Shown: positions 7,276 to 15,460, numbered from the stretch's first letter. The stretch is DNA of 64,000 nt from Actinacidiphila alni (GCF_900112845.1 NZ_FONG01000006.1:186001-250000), one strand, 5' to 3'. The notes: generated by a model from the letters alone, not told the origin. A program made the numbers and translations.

Positions 7276-8979
7276 ATGACGCGTACATCTGTCGAGTCGA
7301 TCTCCTGGGAACGAGTGCACCTCACCCTGGATGTCGCTCTCAGAGGCTTCTCAGGAAACGCTAACAGTCTTCGCTTCCTGCTCATTGACGACGATCGCGA
7401 ACTTCCGGTGAACAGTAGGCAAATCACCGCGGAACAGCACAGGCTGGAGATCAACGTCACCAACTTCGCGGACCGCCGTCAGGTGCCCAACGGCACCTGG
7501 CGCATCGTCCCGACCTGCGACGACGAAAAGTTGCCTGCAGCCACCTTCGACCTCGACGCGGCGGACCGCCTCGACATCGATTCCCGGACCTTCCTGTACG
7601 ACCGCAACCGCACGGCGTACGTCATCGGCTTCGGGATATCGGACGACGAGGACAGCCCCGAGTTTCTGATGCGGACGTATCAGCTCTTCCGCGGCGCCGG
7701 GCCGGCCAAGAACCCGGTGAAGAAACCGCTCGGCAAGCGGCTGGCGCTGAAGGTGCTGCCGCGGGCCCGGCGCCGGAAGATCGCCCAGCGCCTGTACTGG
7801 ACGGCGCGGCGCGTCCGGCCGCCGAAGGGCGACCGCATCCTGTTCGCCTCCGAGATGCGCACCTCGCTCGGCGGCAACCTGGCCCGCGTGCACGACCGGA
7901 TGATCGAACGCGGCCTGGACAAGAAGTACACGTTCAACCACTCGTTCCGGGTGCCGGCCACGGCCAACAAGTGGAGCACGCTGCGCCTGATCTACTTGCT
8001 GGCGACGTCCGACACCGTGCTGATGGACGACTATTTCGGCCTGCTGGGCAATCTGGAGGTCTCGCCCGACACCAAGATCATCCAGCTCTGGCACGCCGGC
8101 AGCGGCTTCAAGGCGGTCGGCTACAGCCGGTTCGGCAAGTACGGTTCGCCGAAGCTGTCCAACGCGCACCGCAAGTACACCTATGTCATCACCGGCTCCA
8201 AGCACCTGGTGCCGGTGTACGCCGAGGCGTTCGGCATCGAGGAGTCCGCGGTGGTGCCGACGGGCCTGCCCCGGATCGACACCTTCCTCGACGAGGAGCG
8301 GTCGCAGAAGGTCAAGGACGACTTCTTCGCCGCCCACCCGGAATTCCGCGGCAAGAAGATCGTGCTGTTCGCGCCGACCTTCCGCGGCAAGAGCATCGGG
8401 GACGCGCACTACCCGTACGAGCGGATCGACTTCGCCAAGCTGCACGAGGTCTGCGGCGACAAGTACGTGGTGCTCTTCCGGATGCACCACTTCATACCGG
8501 ACGCCCCGCCGATCCCGGACCAGTACCGCGACCGGCTGGTGGACTTCGCGGCCTTCCCCGACACCAACGACCTGCTGCACGTCACCGATGTGCTGGTCAC
8601 GGACTACTCGTCGGTGATCTACGAGTACACGCTGCTGGACAAGCCGATCCTGTTCTACGCGTACGACAAGGACACGTACTCGGTGATCCGCGGCTTCCAC
8701 CGCGACTACGACAGCGTCGCGCCCGGCACCATCTGTGTGACCTTCGACGATCTGCTCAAGGCGCTGCAGGACGAGGACTTCGACCTGTCGAAGGTCGAGA
8801 CCTTCCGGCGGGAGAACTTCGACTACGTCGACACCAATTCGGCGGACCGGGTCATCGACTGGCTGATCGTCGGCGGCACCGACCCCGAGCACATGCCCGG
8901 CGAGCACAAGTGGCTCGCGTCCGTCCCGGAGGAGCCGGCCGTGGCCGACGAGCCCCTCAGCGATCAGTCGGAAGCGTGA
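7276..8979 (+). CDS. CDP-glycerol/CDP-ribitol phosphotransferase (TagF/TarL-like)
   Basis: A 567-residue protein; the ATG at 7276 is preceded by GGAAGGACGAGG and was preferred over an upstream GTG. The C-terminal two thirds are the Glyphos_transf domain of wall teichoic acid polymerases. WHAGSGFKAVGYSRFGK (about residue 275) and VLVTDYSSVIYEYTLLDKPILF (about 440) hold the conserved histidine, the D-Y-S-S nucleotide-binding motif and the following helix. The N-terminal 180 residues form the beta-sandwich domain often found in such enzymes. It would add alditol phosphate units to a teichoic-acid-like polymer at the inner membrane face. The neighbouring cytidylyltransferase presumably supplies its CDP-activated substrate. 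Glycerol versus ribitol cannot be decided from sequence alone. Confidence 0.9.
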   Translation: MTRTSVESISWERVHLTLDVALRGFSGNANSLRFLLIDDDRELPVNSRQITAEQHRLEINVTNFADRRQVPNGTWRIVPTCDDEKLPAATFDLDAADRLDIDSRTFLYDRNRTAYVIGFGISDDEDSPEFLMRTYQLFRGAGPAKNPVKKPLGKRLALKVLPRARRRKIAQRLYWTARRVRPPKGDRILFASEMRTSLGGNLARVHDRMIERGLDKKYTFNHSFRVPATANKWSTLRLIYLLATSDTVLMDDYFGLLGNLEVSPDTKIIQLWHAGSGFKAVGYSRFGKYGSPKLSNAHRKYTYVITGSKHLVPVYAEAFGIEESAVVPTGLPRIDTFLDEERSQKVKDDFFAAHPEFRGKKIVLFAPTFRGKSIGDAHYPYERIDFAKLHEVCGDKYVVLFRMHHFIPDAPPIPDQYRDRLVDFAAFPDTNDLLHVTDVLVTDYSSVIYEYTLLDKPILFYAYDKDTYSVIRGFHRDYDSVAPGTICVTFDDLLKALQDEDFDLSKVETFRRENFDYVDTNSADRVIDWLIVGGTDPEHMPGEHKWLASVPEEPAVADEPLSDQSEA

Positions 8980-8981
8980 CC

Positions 8982-9698
8982 ATGAACGTCGCCATGCTCT
9001 TCGCCGGTGGCATCGGCTCGCGCATGAACTCCCGTGCGCTCCCCAAGCAGTTCCTGGAGATCCACGGCAAGCCGATCATCATCCACACCCTCGAACGCTT
9101 CGAGACGCACCCGGAGATCGACGCCATCGCGATCGCCATACTCCCGGAGTACCGGGAGTACATGGAGAAGCTGCTCAAGCGGTACGAGATCCAGAAGGTC
9201 AGGTGGATCGTGGACGGCGGCAGTACCGGCCAGGAGTCGCGGCACAACGCGCTCAGGTCGGTCGCCGCCGACTGTCCCGACGACACCGTCGTCCTCATCC
9301 ACGACGGTGTACGGCCGCTGATCGACGCGCAGTTGATCAGCGCCAACATCGCGATGGTGCACGAGCACGGCTCGGCCATCACCTGCACCAAATTCAACGA
9401 GACCGTCGTGTCCAGCGCGCGGGACCACATCGACGACGTGATCCCGCGGGACAACATCTACGCGGCCCAGGCCCCGCAGAGCTTCCACCTCGGCGAGATC
9501 CTCGCGCTGTACGACCGGGCGGTCGCCGAGGACGAGCACGACACCATCGACTCGTGCTCGCTGATGCACCGCTACGGCCACAAGATCTACCGGGTGGTCG
9601 GACCGCGCTCCAACATCAAGATCACCACGGCCGAGGACTTCTACCTCTGCCGCACGTTCTTCGAGATCATTGAGAACCAGCAGATCGTAGGTATGTGA
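8982..9698 (+). CDS. IspD/TarI-family cytidylyltransferase
   Basis: A 238-residue nucleotidyltransferase starting two bases after the previous stop. It has the CTP-binding glycine loop (FAGGIGSRMNSRALPKQFL, residues 7-25), IHDGVRP (about residue 106) and the C-terminal IKITTAEDFYL motif of the IspD family. The PKQFLEIHGKPIIIHTLERF stretch is closer in style to TarI (ribitol-5-phosphate cytidylyltransferase) than to the isoprenoid enzyme IspD. Coupling to a TagF/TarL-like polymerase upstream and a dehydrogenase downstream supports CDP-alditol synthesis: alditol phosphate plus CTP gives CDP-alditol and pyrophosphate. A role as second IspD is the main alternative and less likely in this context. 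Confidence 0.88.
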   Translation: MNVAMLFAGGIGSRMNSRALPKQFLEIHGKPIIIHTLERFETHPEIDAIAIAILPEYREYMEKLLKRYEIQKVRWIVDGGSTGQESRHNALRSVAADCPDDTVVLIHDGVRPLIDAQLISANIAMVHEHGSAITCTKFNETVVSSARDHIDDVIPRDNIYAAQAPQSFHLGEILALYDRAVAEDEHDTIDSCSLMHRYGHKIYRVVGPRSNIKITTAEDFYLCRTFFEIIENQQIVGM

Positions 9699-10777
9699 TA
9701 CCCGTGCCCACCCCGTCCACCGACTCCAGCCCGGTCGTGCAGCACGACCTCCACGAGATCCTCGACCGCGACCTGCCCTGGGAGGAACTGTCGGGCGCCG
9801 CGGTGCTCGTCACCGGTGCGAGCGGCATGCTGCCGTCGTACGTCGTCCGCACCCTGCTGGCGCTCAACGACCGTGCGGGGGCCGGCATCACGGTGCACGG
9901 TCTGGTGCGCGACGGGGACAAGGCCCGCCGGCTGCTCGCCGATGTGCTCGACCGGCCGGACTTCCACCTCCTCGTCCAGGACGTGACGGCCCCGGTCGAC
10001 CTGCCGGGTCCCGTCGACTACGTGATCCACGGGGCGAGCGCCGCACGGCCCGCGCTGCACGGCAGCCGGCCGGTGCTGACCATCAAGGCGAATCTGCTGG
10101 GCACTTTCAATCTGCTCGACCTGTGCGTGGACAAGGGCAGCCGCGGCTTCGTGCTGATGTCGTCGGCGGAGGTCTACGGCGCCCAGCCCGACGGGACCGA
10201 ACTCATCGGCGAGGAGAGCTACGGCGGCTTCGACTTCCTCAACCCGCGGGCCTGCTACGCCGAGGGCAAGCGCGCGGCGGAGACGATCTGCACGACGTAT
10301 CAGGCGCAGTACGGCGTGACCAGCCGCGTCGTCCGGTTCGGCCATGTCTACGGTCCCGGCATGGCGCTGGACGACGGCCGAGTGCAGGCGGACTTCGCGG
10401 CGAGCGTGGTGTTCGGCAAGGACATCGTGCTCAACAGCGACGGTTCCGGTGTGCGGACCTACACGTATGTGGCGGACGCGGTGGCGGGGCTGTTCTACGC
10501 GCTGCTGCGCGGGGAGGAGACCGCGTACAACGTGGCGGACCCGGCGGGCCTGGTGTCGATCCGGCGGCTGGCGGAGCTCTTCACCGAGGTGCGTCCGGAG
10601 CGCGGGCTGCGGCTGCGCTTCACCAATGAGTCCGACGCGCGGTCCTACAGCCTGGTCAAGAAGCAGGGCCTGGACAGCGCGCGGCTGGCGGCGCTCGGCT
10701 GGCGCCCGGTGGTGGAGCTGTCGAACGGGCTGAACCGGATGGTGACGCATCTGGAGGCGGACGCGGCGGCCGGCTAG
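9695..10777 (+). CDS. NAD-dependent epimerase/dehydratase (extended SDR)
   Basis: A 360-residue protein whose GTG start overlaps the TGA of the cytidylyltransferase. It is an extended short-chain dehydrogenase: the NAD-binding loop VLVTGASGMLPSYVV is near residue 35 and differs from the usual GxxGxxG by having proline-serine after GML. The active site comprises SSAEVYG (serine/tyrosine motif) near residue 155 and YAEGKRAAE (Y-x-x-x-K) near residue 188. It resembles UDP-glucuronate decarboxylases and nucleotide-sugar dehydratases. In this operon it may modify a CDP-alditol or nucleotide-sugar precursor of the wall polymer. In Tar systems the reductase TarJ is of a different family, so equivalence is not assumed. 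Confidence 0.87.
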   Translation: MIPVPTPSTDSSPVVQHDLHEILDRDLPWEELSGAAVLVTGASGMLPSYVVRTLLALNDRAGAGITVHGLVRDGDKARRLLADVLDRPDFHLLVQDVTAPVDLPGPVDYVIHGASAARPALHGSRPVLTIKANLLGTFNLLDLCVDKGSRGFVLMSSAEVYGAQPDGTELIGEESYGGFDFLNPRACYAEGKRAAETICTTYQAQYGVTSRVVRFGHVYGPGMALDDGRVQADFAASVVFGKDIVLNSDGSGVRTYTYVADAVAGLFYALLRGEETAYNVADPAGLVSIRRLAELFTEVRPERGLRLRFTNESDARSYSLVKKQGLDSARLAALGWRPVVELSNGLNRMVTHLEADAAAG

Positions 10778-10797
10778 CGCCCCGGGGGACGAAAAAA

Positions 10798-10832
10798 GCT
10801 TCGGGTGCGGAATTCCCCTCCGCGCCCGAAGC
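10798..10832. terminator. Bidirectional stem-loop terminator
   Basis: A 14-base-pair stem (GCTTCGGGTGCGGA paired with TCCGCGCCCGAAGC, one G-U pair) with a seven-base loop lies between the convergent dehydrogenase and acyltransferase genes. On its left side is a run of six A (10792-10797), which gives a U-tract for leftward transcription, so it is a good intrinsic terminator for the leftward gene. Confidence 0.8.
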
Positions 10833-10881
10833 AATTTCCTTGTGCCCGCTCCGCCGTCAATTCACCGGCGGCCCCGCGGGA

Positions 10882-11691
10882 TCAGGACGACCGCATTTTC
10901 CTGATTTTCCGCCGCGCCGGCGCGGGCAGGAGTCCGGCCGCGCGCCGCTTCATTCCCCCGCCCTGCTTCCGCACCACCGGATTGTCCGGCACGGCGCGGT
11001 CGTCGGTGAGATTCCAGTACTGCGACGATTTCTCGCCCTTGCGCGGATATTCCTCGTTCGGGCGGCGGGGCACGACCTCGGGGCGCTCCCACGCGATGTT
11101 GCGCCGCACCACACGGGCCGGTGCTCCGACGGCGACGCAGTTGTTGGGGATGCGGGAGGTGACGATGCTGCGGAAGCCGATCACCGACCCGTCGCCGATG
11201 GTGACACCGCCCATCACGACGGCGTGCTTGGCGATCCAGACGTGCTCACCGACGACGATGGACCGGGACGGGTTCACCCGCTTCTCGGTCCGCACGTCGT
11301 AGATCGGGTGCGTGTCGTCCCCTCTGACCTCGATGTTCTTGGCGAACATCACATCGGCGCCGATCGTCACGGACACGCCCTCGACCGCGCTGATGAAGGC
11401 GCGGCCGGCGCAGCCCACGTTCTCCCCGATCCGGATCAGGGACTCGTGCCCGCAGCGCAGCTCGAAGCGCAGCCCGGCCCGCTTCTTCGTCGTCCGCTCG
11501 ATCTCGATCCGCCCGTTGTCGCCCGTGAAGGTGACGAGCAGATCCTTGACGTCCGCCTTGGAGTCGATGACGAGTGTGTTGTTCGACCCCTTGAAGCGGA
11601 TATCGATCTTTTCCTCGATGGGCTCGCCGTCGTAGATGATCTCGTTTCCCTGATCGTCCTTGTGGCGTTGCAGTGTGCGCACTTGCAGCAT
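10882..11691 (-). CDS. Left-handed beta-helix acyltransferase
   Basis: A 269-residue protein with hexapeptide repeats of the left-handed beta-helix type in its centre: VSVTIGADVMFAKNIEVRG, VVGEHVWIAKHAVVMGGVTIGDGSVIGF and NCVAVGAPARVV are the canonical CoA-binding and C-terminal motifs of the maltose/galactoside acetyltransferase-like family. The first 85 residues form an unusual beta-rich domain with many charged residues, and the last 50 are basic. Convergent to the wall-polymer operon, it may acetylate a sugar or alditol residue of the same polymer. This functional link is inference. The start is an ATG near 11691; the leader upstream holds no clear ribosome-binding site. Confidence 0.85.
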   Translation of the reverse strand: MLQVRTLQRHKDDQGNEIIYDGEPIEEKIDIRFKGSNNTLVIDSKADVKDLLVTFTGDNGRIEIERTTKKRAGLRFELRCGHESLIRIGENVGCAGRAFISAVEGVSVTIGADVMFAKNIEVRGDDTHPIYDVRTEKRVNPSRSIVVGEHVWIAKHAVVMGGVTIGDGSVIGFRSIVTSRIPNNCVAVGAPARVVRRNIAWERPEVVPRRPNEEYPRKGEKSSQYWNLTDDRAVPDNPVVRKQGGGMKRRAAGLLPAPARRKIRKMRSS

Positions 11692-11906
11692 CGCGAATCG
11701 AGGGGCGTCTTCGATCGACTGCGATCGTCTTCGAGCGGTTCGAAGTGGGCCCTGCCCCTCGCACCTCCATTCCGGCCTGAGATTTCCGTCAAGCTATCAG
11801 ATGGAGTTGTGCCTGAATATTGGTGCGGCCGAACCGATCACCGGCTCTTCGGGATGCGGACAGCCCCGTTCGGGGTGTGGACACCCCGGCCGCTGACTGG
11901 CACATT

Positions 11907-11928
11907 ATTCATGGATGAACCCATGATT
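11907..11928. promoter_or_regulatory. Candidate operator (imperfect inverted repeat)
   Basis: ATTCATGG and CCATGATT form two 8-base half-sites with one mismatch, separated by ATGAAC, about 80-105 bases upstream of the dehydratase start. The AT-rich context within a GC-rich genome and the position fit a GntR- or LacI-type operator controlling the sugar-acid gene. The regulator is not in the window. Confidence 0.4.
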
Positions 11929-11947
11929 CACATATGCGACCCGAGAT

Positions 11948-12002
11948 GACCCAGGTACACCCGAGGTACAACCCAGGCACGACCGAGGTACGACCCAGGA
12001 GG
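11948..12002 (+). repeat. Five tandem 11-bp units before dehydratase start
   Basis: Five consecutive 11-base units (11948-58, 59-69, 70-80, 81-91, 92-12002) follow the consensus xACCCAGGTAC with one to four differences each. The last unit ends in AGGAGG, which serves as the ribosome-binding site. The unit length is about one DNA helical turn, so any bound protein would contact one face of the helix. A short slipped-strand expansion is the alternative. Confidence 0.8.
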
Positions 12003-12010
12003 TCCGCGTG

Positions 12011-13147
12011 ATGAGCACTCCGCCCGCCGGTGACCGGATACGTACGGTCCGGTTGTCGTCCGTCGGGCTGCCGCTGGCGGTGCCGGTCAGTGACGCGAAG
12101 GTGCTGACCGGGGTGCAGGCGCCGATGACCGAGGTGGTGCTGCTGTTCGCGGAGATCACCACCGAGGACGGCCACGAGGGGATCGGCTTCGGCTACGCCA
12201 AGCGGGCCGGCGGTCCCGGGCAGTTCGCGCACGCGCGGGAGATCGCGCCGGTGCTGGTGGGCGAGGACCCCAACGACATCGGGCGGCTGTGGGACAAACT
12301 GGTGTGGGCGGGCGCCTCGGTGGGGCGCAGCGGGCTCGCGACACAGGCGATCGCGGCCTTCGACATCGCGCTGTGGGACCTCAAGGCCAGGCGCGCCGGG
12401 CTGCCGCTGGCCAAACTGCTGGGCGCGCACCGGGATTCGGTGCGCTGCTACAACACCTCGGGCGGCTTTCTGCACACCCCGGTCGAGCAGGTGATGGAGA
12501 ACGCGACCGCGTCGCTGGAGCGCGGGATCGGCGGCATCAAGATCAAGGTCGGCCAGCCGGACAGCGCGGCCGACCTCAAGCGGCTGGCGGCGGTGCGGGC
12601 CCATCTCGGCGACGACGTACCGCTGATGGTCGACGCGAACCAGCAGTGGGACCGGCCGACCGCCGGGCGGCTCGGGCGGGCCCTTGAGTCCTTCGGGCTG
12701 ACCTGGATCGAGGAACCGCTGGACGCCTACGACGCGGAGGGGCACGCGGCGCTGGCCGCCGCCCTGGACACCCCGATCGCCACCGGCGAGATGCTGGCGA
12801 GCGTCGCGGAGCACATGGCGCTGATCGACGCGCGGGCCTGCGACATCATCCAGCCGGACGCGCCCCGGGTCGGCGGCATCACGCAGTTCCTGAAGCTGGC
12901 CGCGCTCGCCGACCACCACCGGCTGCAACTGGCGCCGCACTTCGCGATGGAGGTCCATCTGCACCTGGCGGCGGCGTATCCGCGCGAGCCGTGGGTCGAG
13001 CACTTCGAGTGGCTGGAGCCCCTCTTCCACGAGCGGCTGGAGATCAGGGACGGCCGCATGCACCTGTCCGACCGCCCGGGCCTCGGCATCACCCTCACCG
13101 ACCGGGCCCGCGCCTGGACCAGGGAGCACTACGAGACCGGAGCCTGA
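12011..13147 (+). CDS. Galactarate/L-talarate dehydratase-like (enolase superfamily)
   Basis: A 378-residue member of the mandelate racemase/muconate lactonizing group. ATG at 12011 was preferred over the adjacent GTG because AGGAGG lies eight bases upstream. Active-site residues occur at a constant offset of 18 from those I recall for Salmonella L-talarate/galactarate dehydratase: Lys177-x-Lys179 (KIKV), Asp208 and Asn210 (VDANQQW), Glu234 (WIEEP), Glu260 (ATGEM) and His310 (LAPHFAMEVHLHL). The reaction would remove water from an aldarate to give a 2-keto-3-deoxy acid. The convergent MHS permease may import the substrate. Closely related acid-sugar dehydratases are possible, so substrate is probable rather than proven. 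Confidence 0.87.
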   Translation: MSTPPAGDRIRTVRLSSVGLPLAVPVSDAKVLTGVQAPMTEVVLLFAEITTEDGHEGIGFGYAKRAGGPGQFAHAREIAPVLVGEDPNDIGRLWDKLVWAGASVGRSGLATQAIAAFDIALWDLKARRAGLPLAKLLGAHRDSVRCYNTSGGFLHTPVEQVMENATASLERGIGGIKIKVGQPDSAADLKRLAAVRAHLGDDVPLMVDANQQWDRPTAGRLGRALESFGLTWIEEPLDAYDAEGHAALAAALDTPIATGEMLASVAEHMALIDARACDIIQPDAPRVGGITQFLKLAALADHHRLQLAPHFAMEVHLHLAAAYPREPWVEHFEWLEPLFHERLEIRDGRMHLSDRPGLGITLTDRARAWTREHYETGA

Positions 13148-13204
13148 TCCGCGGGACCCGATTCCAAAGGGCCCGATCCGCGGGCCCGGTCCGCGGGGCG
13201 GGCC
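13148..13204. repeat. Short GC-rich repeats between convergent genes
   Basis: Between the dehydratase and the permease stop codons the motif TCCGCGGG occurs three times. GGGCCC at 13169-13174 and 13182-13187 can pair as a short hairpin, and a third GGGCCC sits at the permease stop. It may act as a weak bidirectional terminator; no U-tract is present. Confidence 0.4.
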
Positions 13205-14857
13205 CTAGGAGCGCCGGCCGCGCAGTCGGAGCCAGACGTCGCGGGCCTGGCGGCCCGCCGCGGTGCGGCTGCGGGCGACCAGCCGGCGGGCCTGGCCCGG
13301 TGTCTCCACCATGGCCCGCGAGCCGGACAGCGGCTGGCCCGCCGTCTCGTAGAGGAAGACGGTGGAGATCAGTCCGATGACGCCGGCCACCATCAGGTAG
13401 TAGGCCGGGACCATGTCGTTGCCGGTGGCCGCGACGAGCGCGGAGGCGAACAGCGGGGTGGTGCCGCCGAAGAGGGAGACGGAGATGTTGAAGGCGATGG
13501 ACAGCGCGCCGTACCGCATCCGGGTCGGGAAGAGCGCGGGGAGCGTGGCCGCCGAGGTGCCGGCGAAGGTGACGAGCAGCAGTCCGAGGATCGCGCAGCC
13601 GACCGCGGGCAGCGCGATGCCGCCCTGCCGGATCAGCAGGAAGGCCGGAATGGACAGCGCGATCAGCGCGACGCTGCCCGTCATGAAGACCGGCCGCCGC
13701 CCCCAGCGGTCGGAGGTGCGGCCGACGAGCGTGATGGTCAGCACCACCAGCAGCATTGTGCCGAGCACCAGCAGTTGTGCGGTGGTGTCACCCATGTCGA
13801 GGGTGTCCGTCATGTAGGTCGGCAGGTAGGACGTGACCATGTAATTGGTGACGTTGTAGAGCAGCACCAGACCCATGCAGATGAGCATCGCCTGCCAGTG
13901 GTCGGTGAAGATCTCCTTCAGCCGCCCGCCCCCGGACTGCCGGGCCTCGTCCACGGCGGTGCCGCCCGGCGCCGCGCGGGCGGCCTGGGCGGCCTCCTCC
14001 TTGAAGGCGGGGGTGTCCTCCAGCTTCAGCCGCATGTAGAGGCCGACGACCCCCAGCGGCCCGGCGACCAGGAACGGGATCCGCCACGCCCAGCTCTCCA
14101 GGCCGTCCGAGCCGACGGACAGGGTGAGCACGGTGACCAGGCCGGAACCGAGCGAGTAGCCGACGAAGGTGCCGAAGTCGAGCCAACTGCCGAGGAATCC
14201 GCGCCGCCGGTCGGGCGCGTACTCCGCGATGTACGTGGTCGCGCCCGCGTACTCGCCGCCCGTGGAGAAGCCCTGCACGAGGCGGCAGACCAGCAGGAGC
14301 AGCGGCGCGAGCAGGCCGACGGAGGCGTGCGAGGGCAGCAGGCCGACGGCGAAGGTGCTCGCCGCCATCATGATCATGGTGATCGCGAGGACCTTCTGCC
14401 GCCCGATCCGGTCGCCCAGCGGCCCGAAGACGAATCCGCCCAGCGGCCGTACGAGGAAGGCGGCGGCGAAGGTCGCGAAGGTCGACACGACCTGCGTGCC
14501 GGGCGAACTGGAGGGGAAGAAGACCTTGCCGAGGGTGCCCGCCAGATAGGCGTAGACGCCGAAGTCGAACCACTCCATGGTGTTGCCGAGCGCCGCCGCG
14601 CCGACCGCGATCCGTACCTTCGGCAGATCGGCGACGGCGACGTCCTCGGCGCTCAGCGCGCGCTTGCGGCGGCGCAGCAGCGTGCGGTAGAGCTGGTCGA
14701 CCCGCTCCCCCGAGTGCCCTTGGCGCACCCGGTCCGATCGGTCCCGCGCCCGTTCCGGCTTGTGCTGTGTCCGGTCCCGCTTGCCACGCGCCCGTTCCGG
14801 CTTCTCGCGTCCGCGCTCGCGCCGGGGCCCGCCCGTTCTCCGGCCGTGCGTGTCCAT
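13205..14857 (-). CDS. MFS transporter, metabolite:H+ symporter (MHS) family
   Basis: A 550-residue membrane protein; ATG at 14857 has AGGAGG seven bases upstream. Twelve hydrophobic segments are apparent after residue 80. Family signatures include GNTMEWFDFGVYAYLAG (first membrane helix), RPLGGFVFGPLGDRIGRQKVL (loop 2-3 MFS motif) and GFSTGGEYAGATTYIAEYAPDRRRG, typical of ProP/KgtP/ShiA-type proton symporters for dicarboxylates, osmolytes or aromatic acids. The first 55 residues are an unusual highly charged Arg/Glu/Lys extension containing a 14-residue repeat (KPERAR...). The gene is convergent with the aldarate dehydratase, so import of a sugar acid is a reasonable inference. Confidence 0.9.
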   Translation of the reverse strand: MDTHGRRTGGPRRERGREKPERARGKRDRTQHKPERARDRSDRVRQGHSGERVDQLYRTLLRRRKRALSAEDVAVADLPKVRIAVGAAALGNTMEWFDFGVYAYLAGTLGKVFFPSSSPGTQVVSTFATFAAAFLVRPLGGFVFGPLGDRIGRQKVLAITMIMMAASTFAVGLLPSHASVGLLAPLLLLVCRLVQGFSTGGEYAGATTYIAEYAPDRRRGFLGSWLDFGTFVGYSLGSGLVTVLTLSVGSDGLESWAWRIPFLVAGPLGVVGLYMRLKLEDTPAFKEEAAQAARAAPGGTAVDEARQSGGGRLKEIFTDHWQAMLICMGLVLLYNVTNYMVTSYLPTYMTDTLDMGDTTAQLLVLGTMLLVVLTITLVGRTSDRWGRRPVFMTGSVALIALSIPAFLLIRQGGIALPAVGCAILGLLLVTFAGTSAATLPALFPTRMRYGALSIAFNISVSLFGGTTPLFASALVAATGNDMVPAYYLMVAGVIGLISTVFLYETAGQPLSGSRAMVETPGQARRLVARSRTAAGRQARDVWLRLRGRRS

Positions 14858-14970
14858 GACCCGTCCTCCTCGTCGGCTTCGCTCCTTCCTATCCGGCCGA
14901 CTTGCCGACGGGCCCCAGGCACAGCGGCCGTTCACTCCAGGAGCGGAGCGTACGGCCCAGTGCCGACGGT

Positions 14971-15030
14971 GCGGACCGGGCCGGATCAGGCCGGACCGGG
15001 TCGGATCAGGACGGATCAGGCCGGATCACC
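14971..15030. repeat. Six tandem 10-bp units upstream of permease
   Basis: Six exact-length decamers of the form NCGGAYCRGG (for example CCGGATCAGG) lie head to tail, 114 bases upstream of the permease start and 31 bases downstream of the Rid gene stop. The last unit ends in ACC. The ten-base period equals about one helical turn. It may be a binding array or a slipped-strand expansion. Confidence 0.75.
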
Positions 15031-15061
15031 GGGAGAACGGATCGCAGGGCCGCGGGGCGGG

Positions 15062-15460
15062 TTACGGCAGGACGGCGATGCCGTCGATCTCCACCAGGGC
15101 CTGCTCGTCCCAGAGCCTGACCGCGCCGATCACCGCCATCGCCGGATAGTCGCGGCCCGCCGACTCCCGCCAGATACGGCCGAGTTCGGCGGCGTGCGCG
15201 CGGTAGTCGGCGACGTCCGTGGCGTAGACGGTGACCCGGGCCAGATCGGCGGGGGTGCCGCCGGCCGCGCGCAGGGCGGTGAGGAGATTGCCCAGCGCGC
15301 GCCGGAACTGCGCGGGCAGGTCGTCGCCGACGACCGCGCCGGAGGCGTCGAGCGCGGTCTGGCCCGCCAGCATGACCAGGGTGCGACCGGTGGCGCTGAC
15401 GGCGTGCGAGAAACCGCTCGGCGGGGACAGTTCCGCGGGGTTGATACGGCGCAGGCTCAT
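15062..15460 (-). CDS. Rid (YjgF/YER057c/UK114) family protein lacking the catalytic arginine
   Basis: A 132-residue protein with the chorismate-mutase-like Rid fold: LVMLAGQTALDASGAVVGDDLPAQ near the N terminus and VTVYATDVADYRAHAAELGRIWRE in the centre are typical. In canonical RidA the C-terminal segment carries the catalytic arginine in a P-A-R motif; here the equivalent reads YPAMAVIGAVRL, with Met108 in its place. Classical enamine/imine deaminase activity is therefore uncertain. Its ATG overlaps the acyl-CoA dehydrogenase stop by four bases, so it belongs to the aminobenzoate island, where an enamine intermediate is expected. Rid subfamilies without this arginine exist and are poorly characterised. 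Confidence 0.88.
   Translation of the reverse strand: MSLRRINPAELSPPSGFSHAVSATGRTLVMLAGQTALDASGAVVGDDLPAQFRRALGNLLTALRAAGGTPADLARVTVYATDVADYRAHAAELGRIWRESAGRDYPAMAVIGAVRLWDEQALVEIDGIAVLP

Larger units (their letters stand above)
11692..12010. other. 319-bp divergent intergenic region
   Basis: This spacer lies between the leftward acyltransferase and the rightward enolase-family dehydratase. It holds an inverted repeat (11907-11928: ATTCATGG, six-base spacer, CCATGATT with one mismatch) and a tandem array of five 11-base units ending at the ribosome-binding site of the dehydratase gene. No gene is supported. Confidence 0.6.

Noticed and set aside
8982..9698. Assignment as the isoprenoid enzyme IspD
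   Set aside because: Operon context with a TagF/TarL-like polymerase and no MEP-pathway genes; kept only as a possible alternative.
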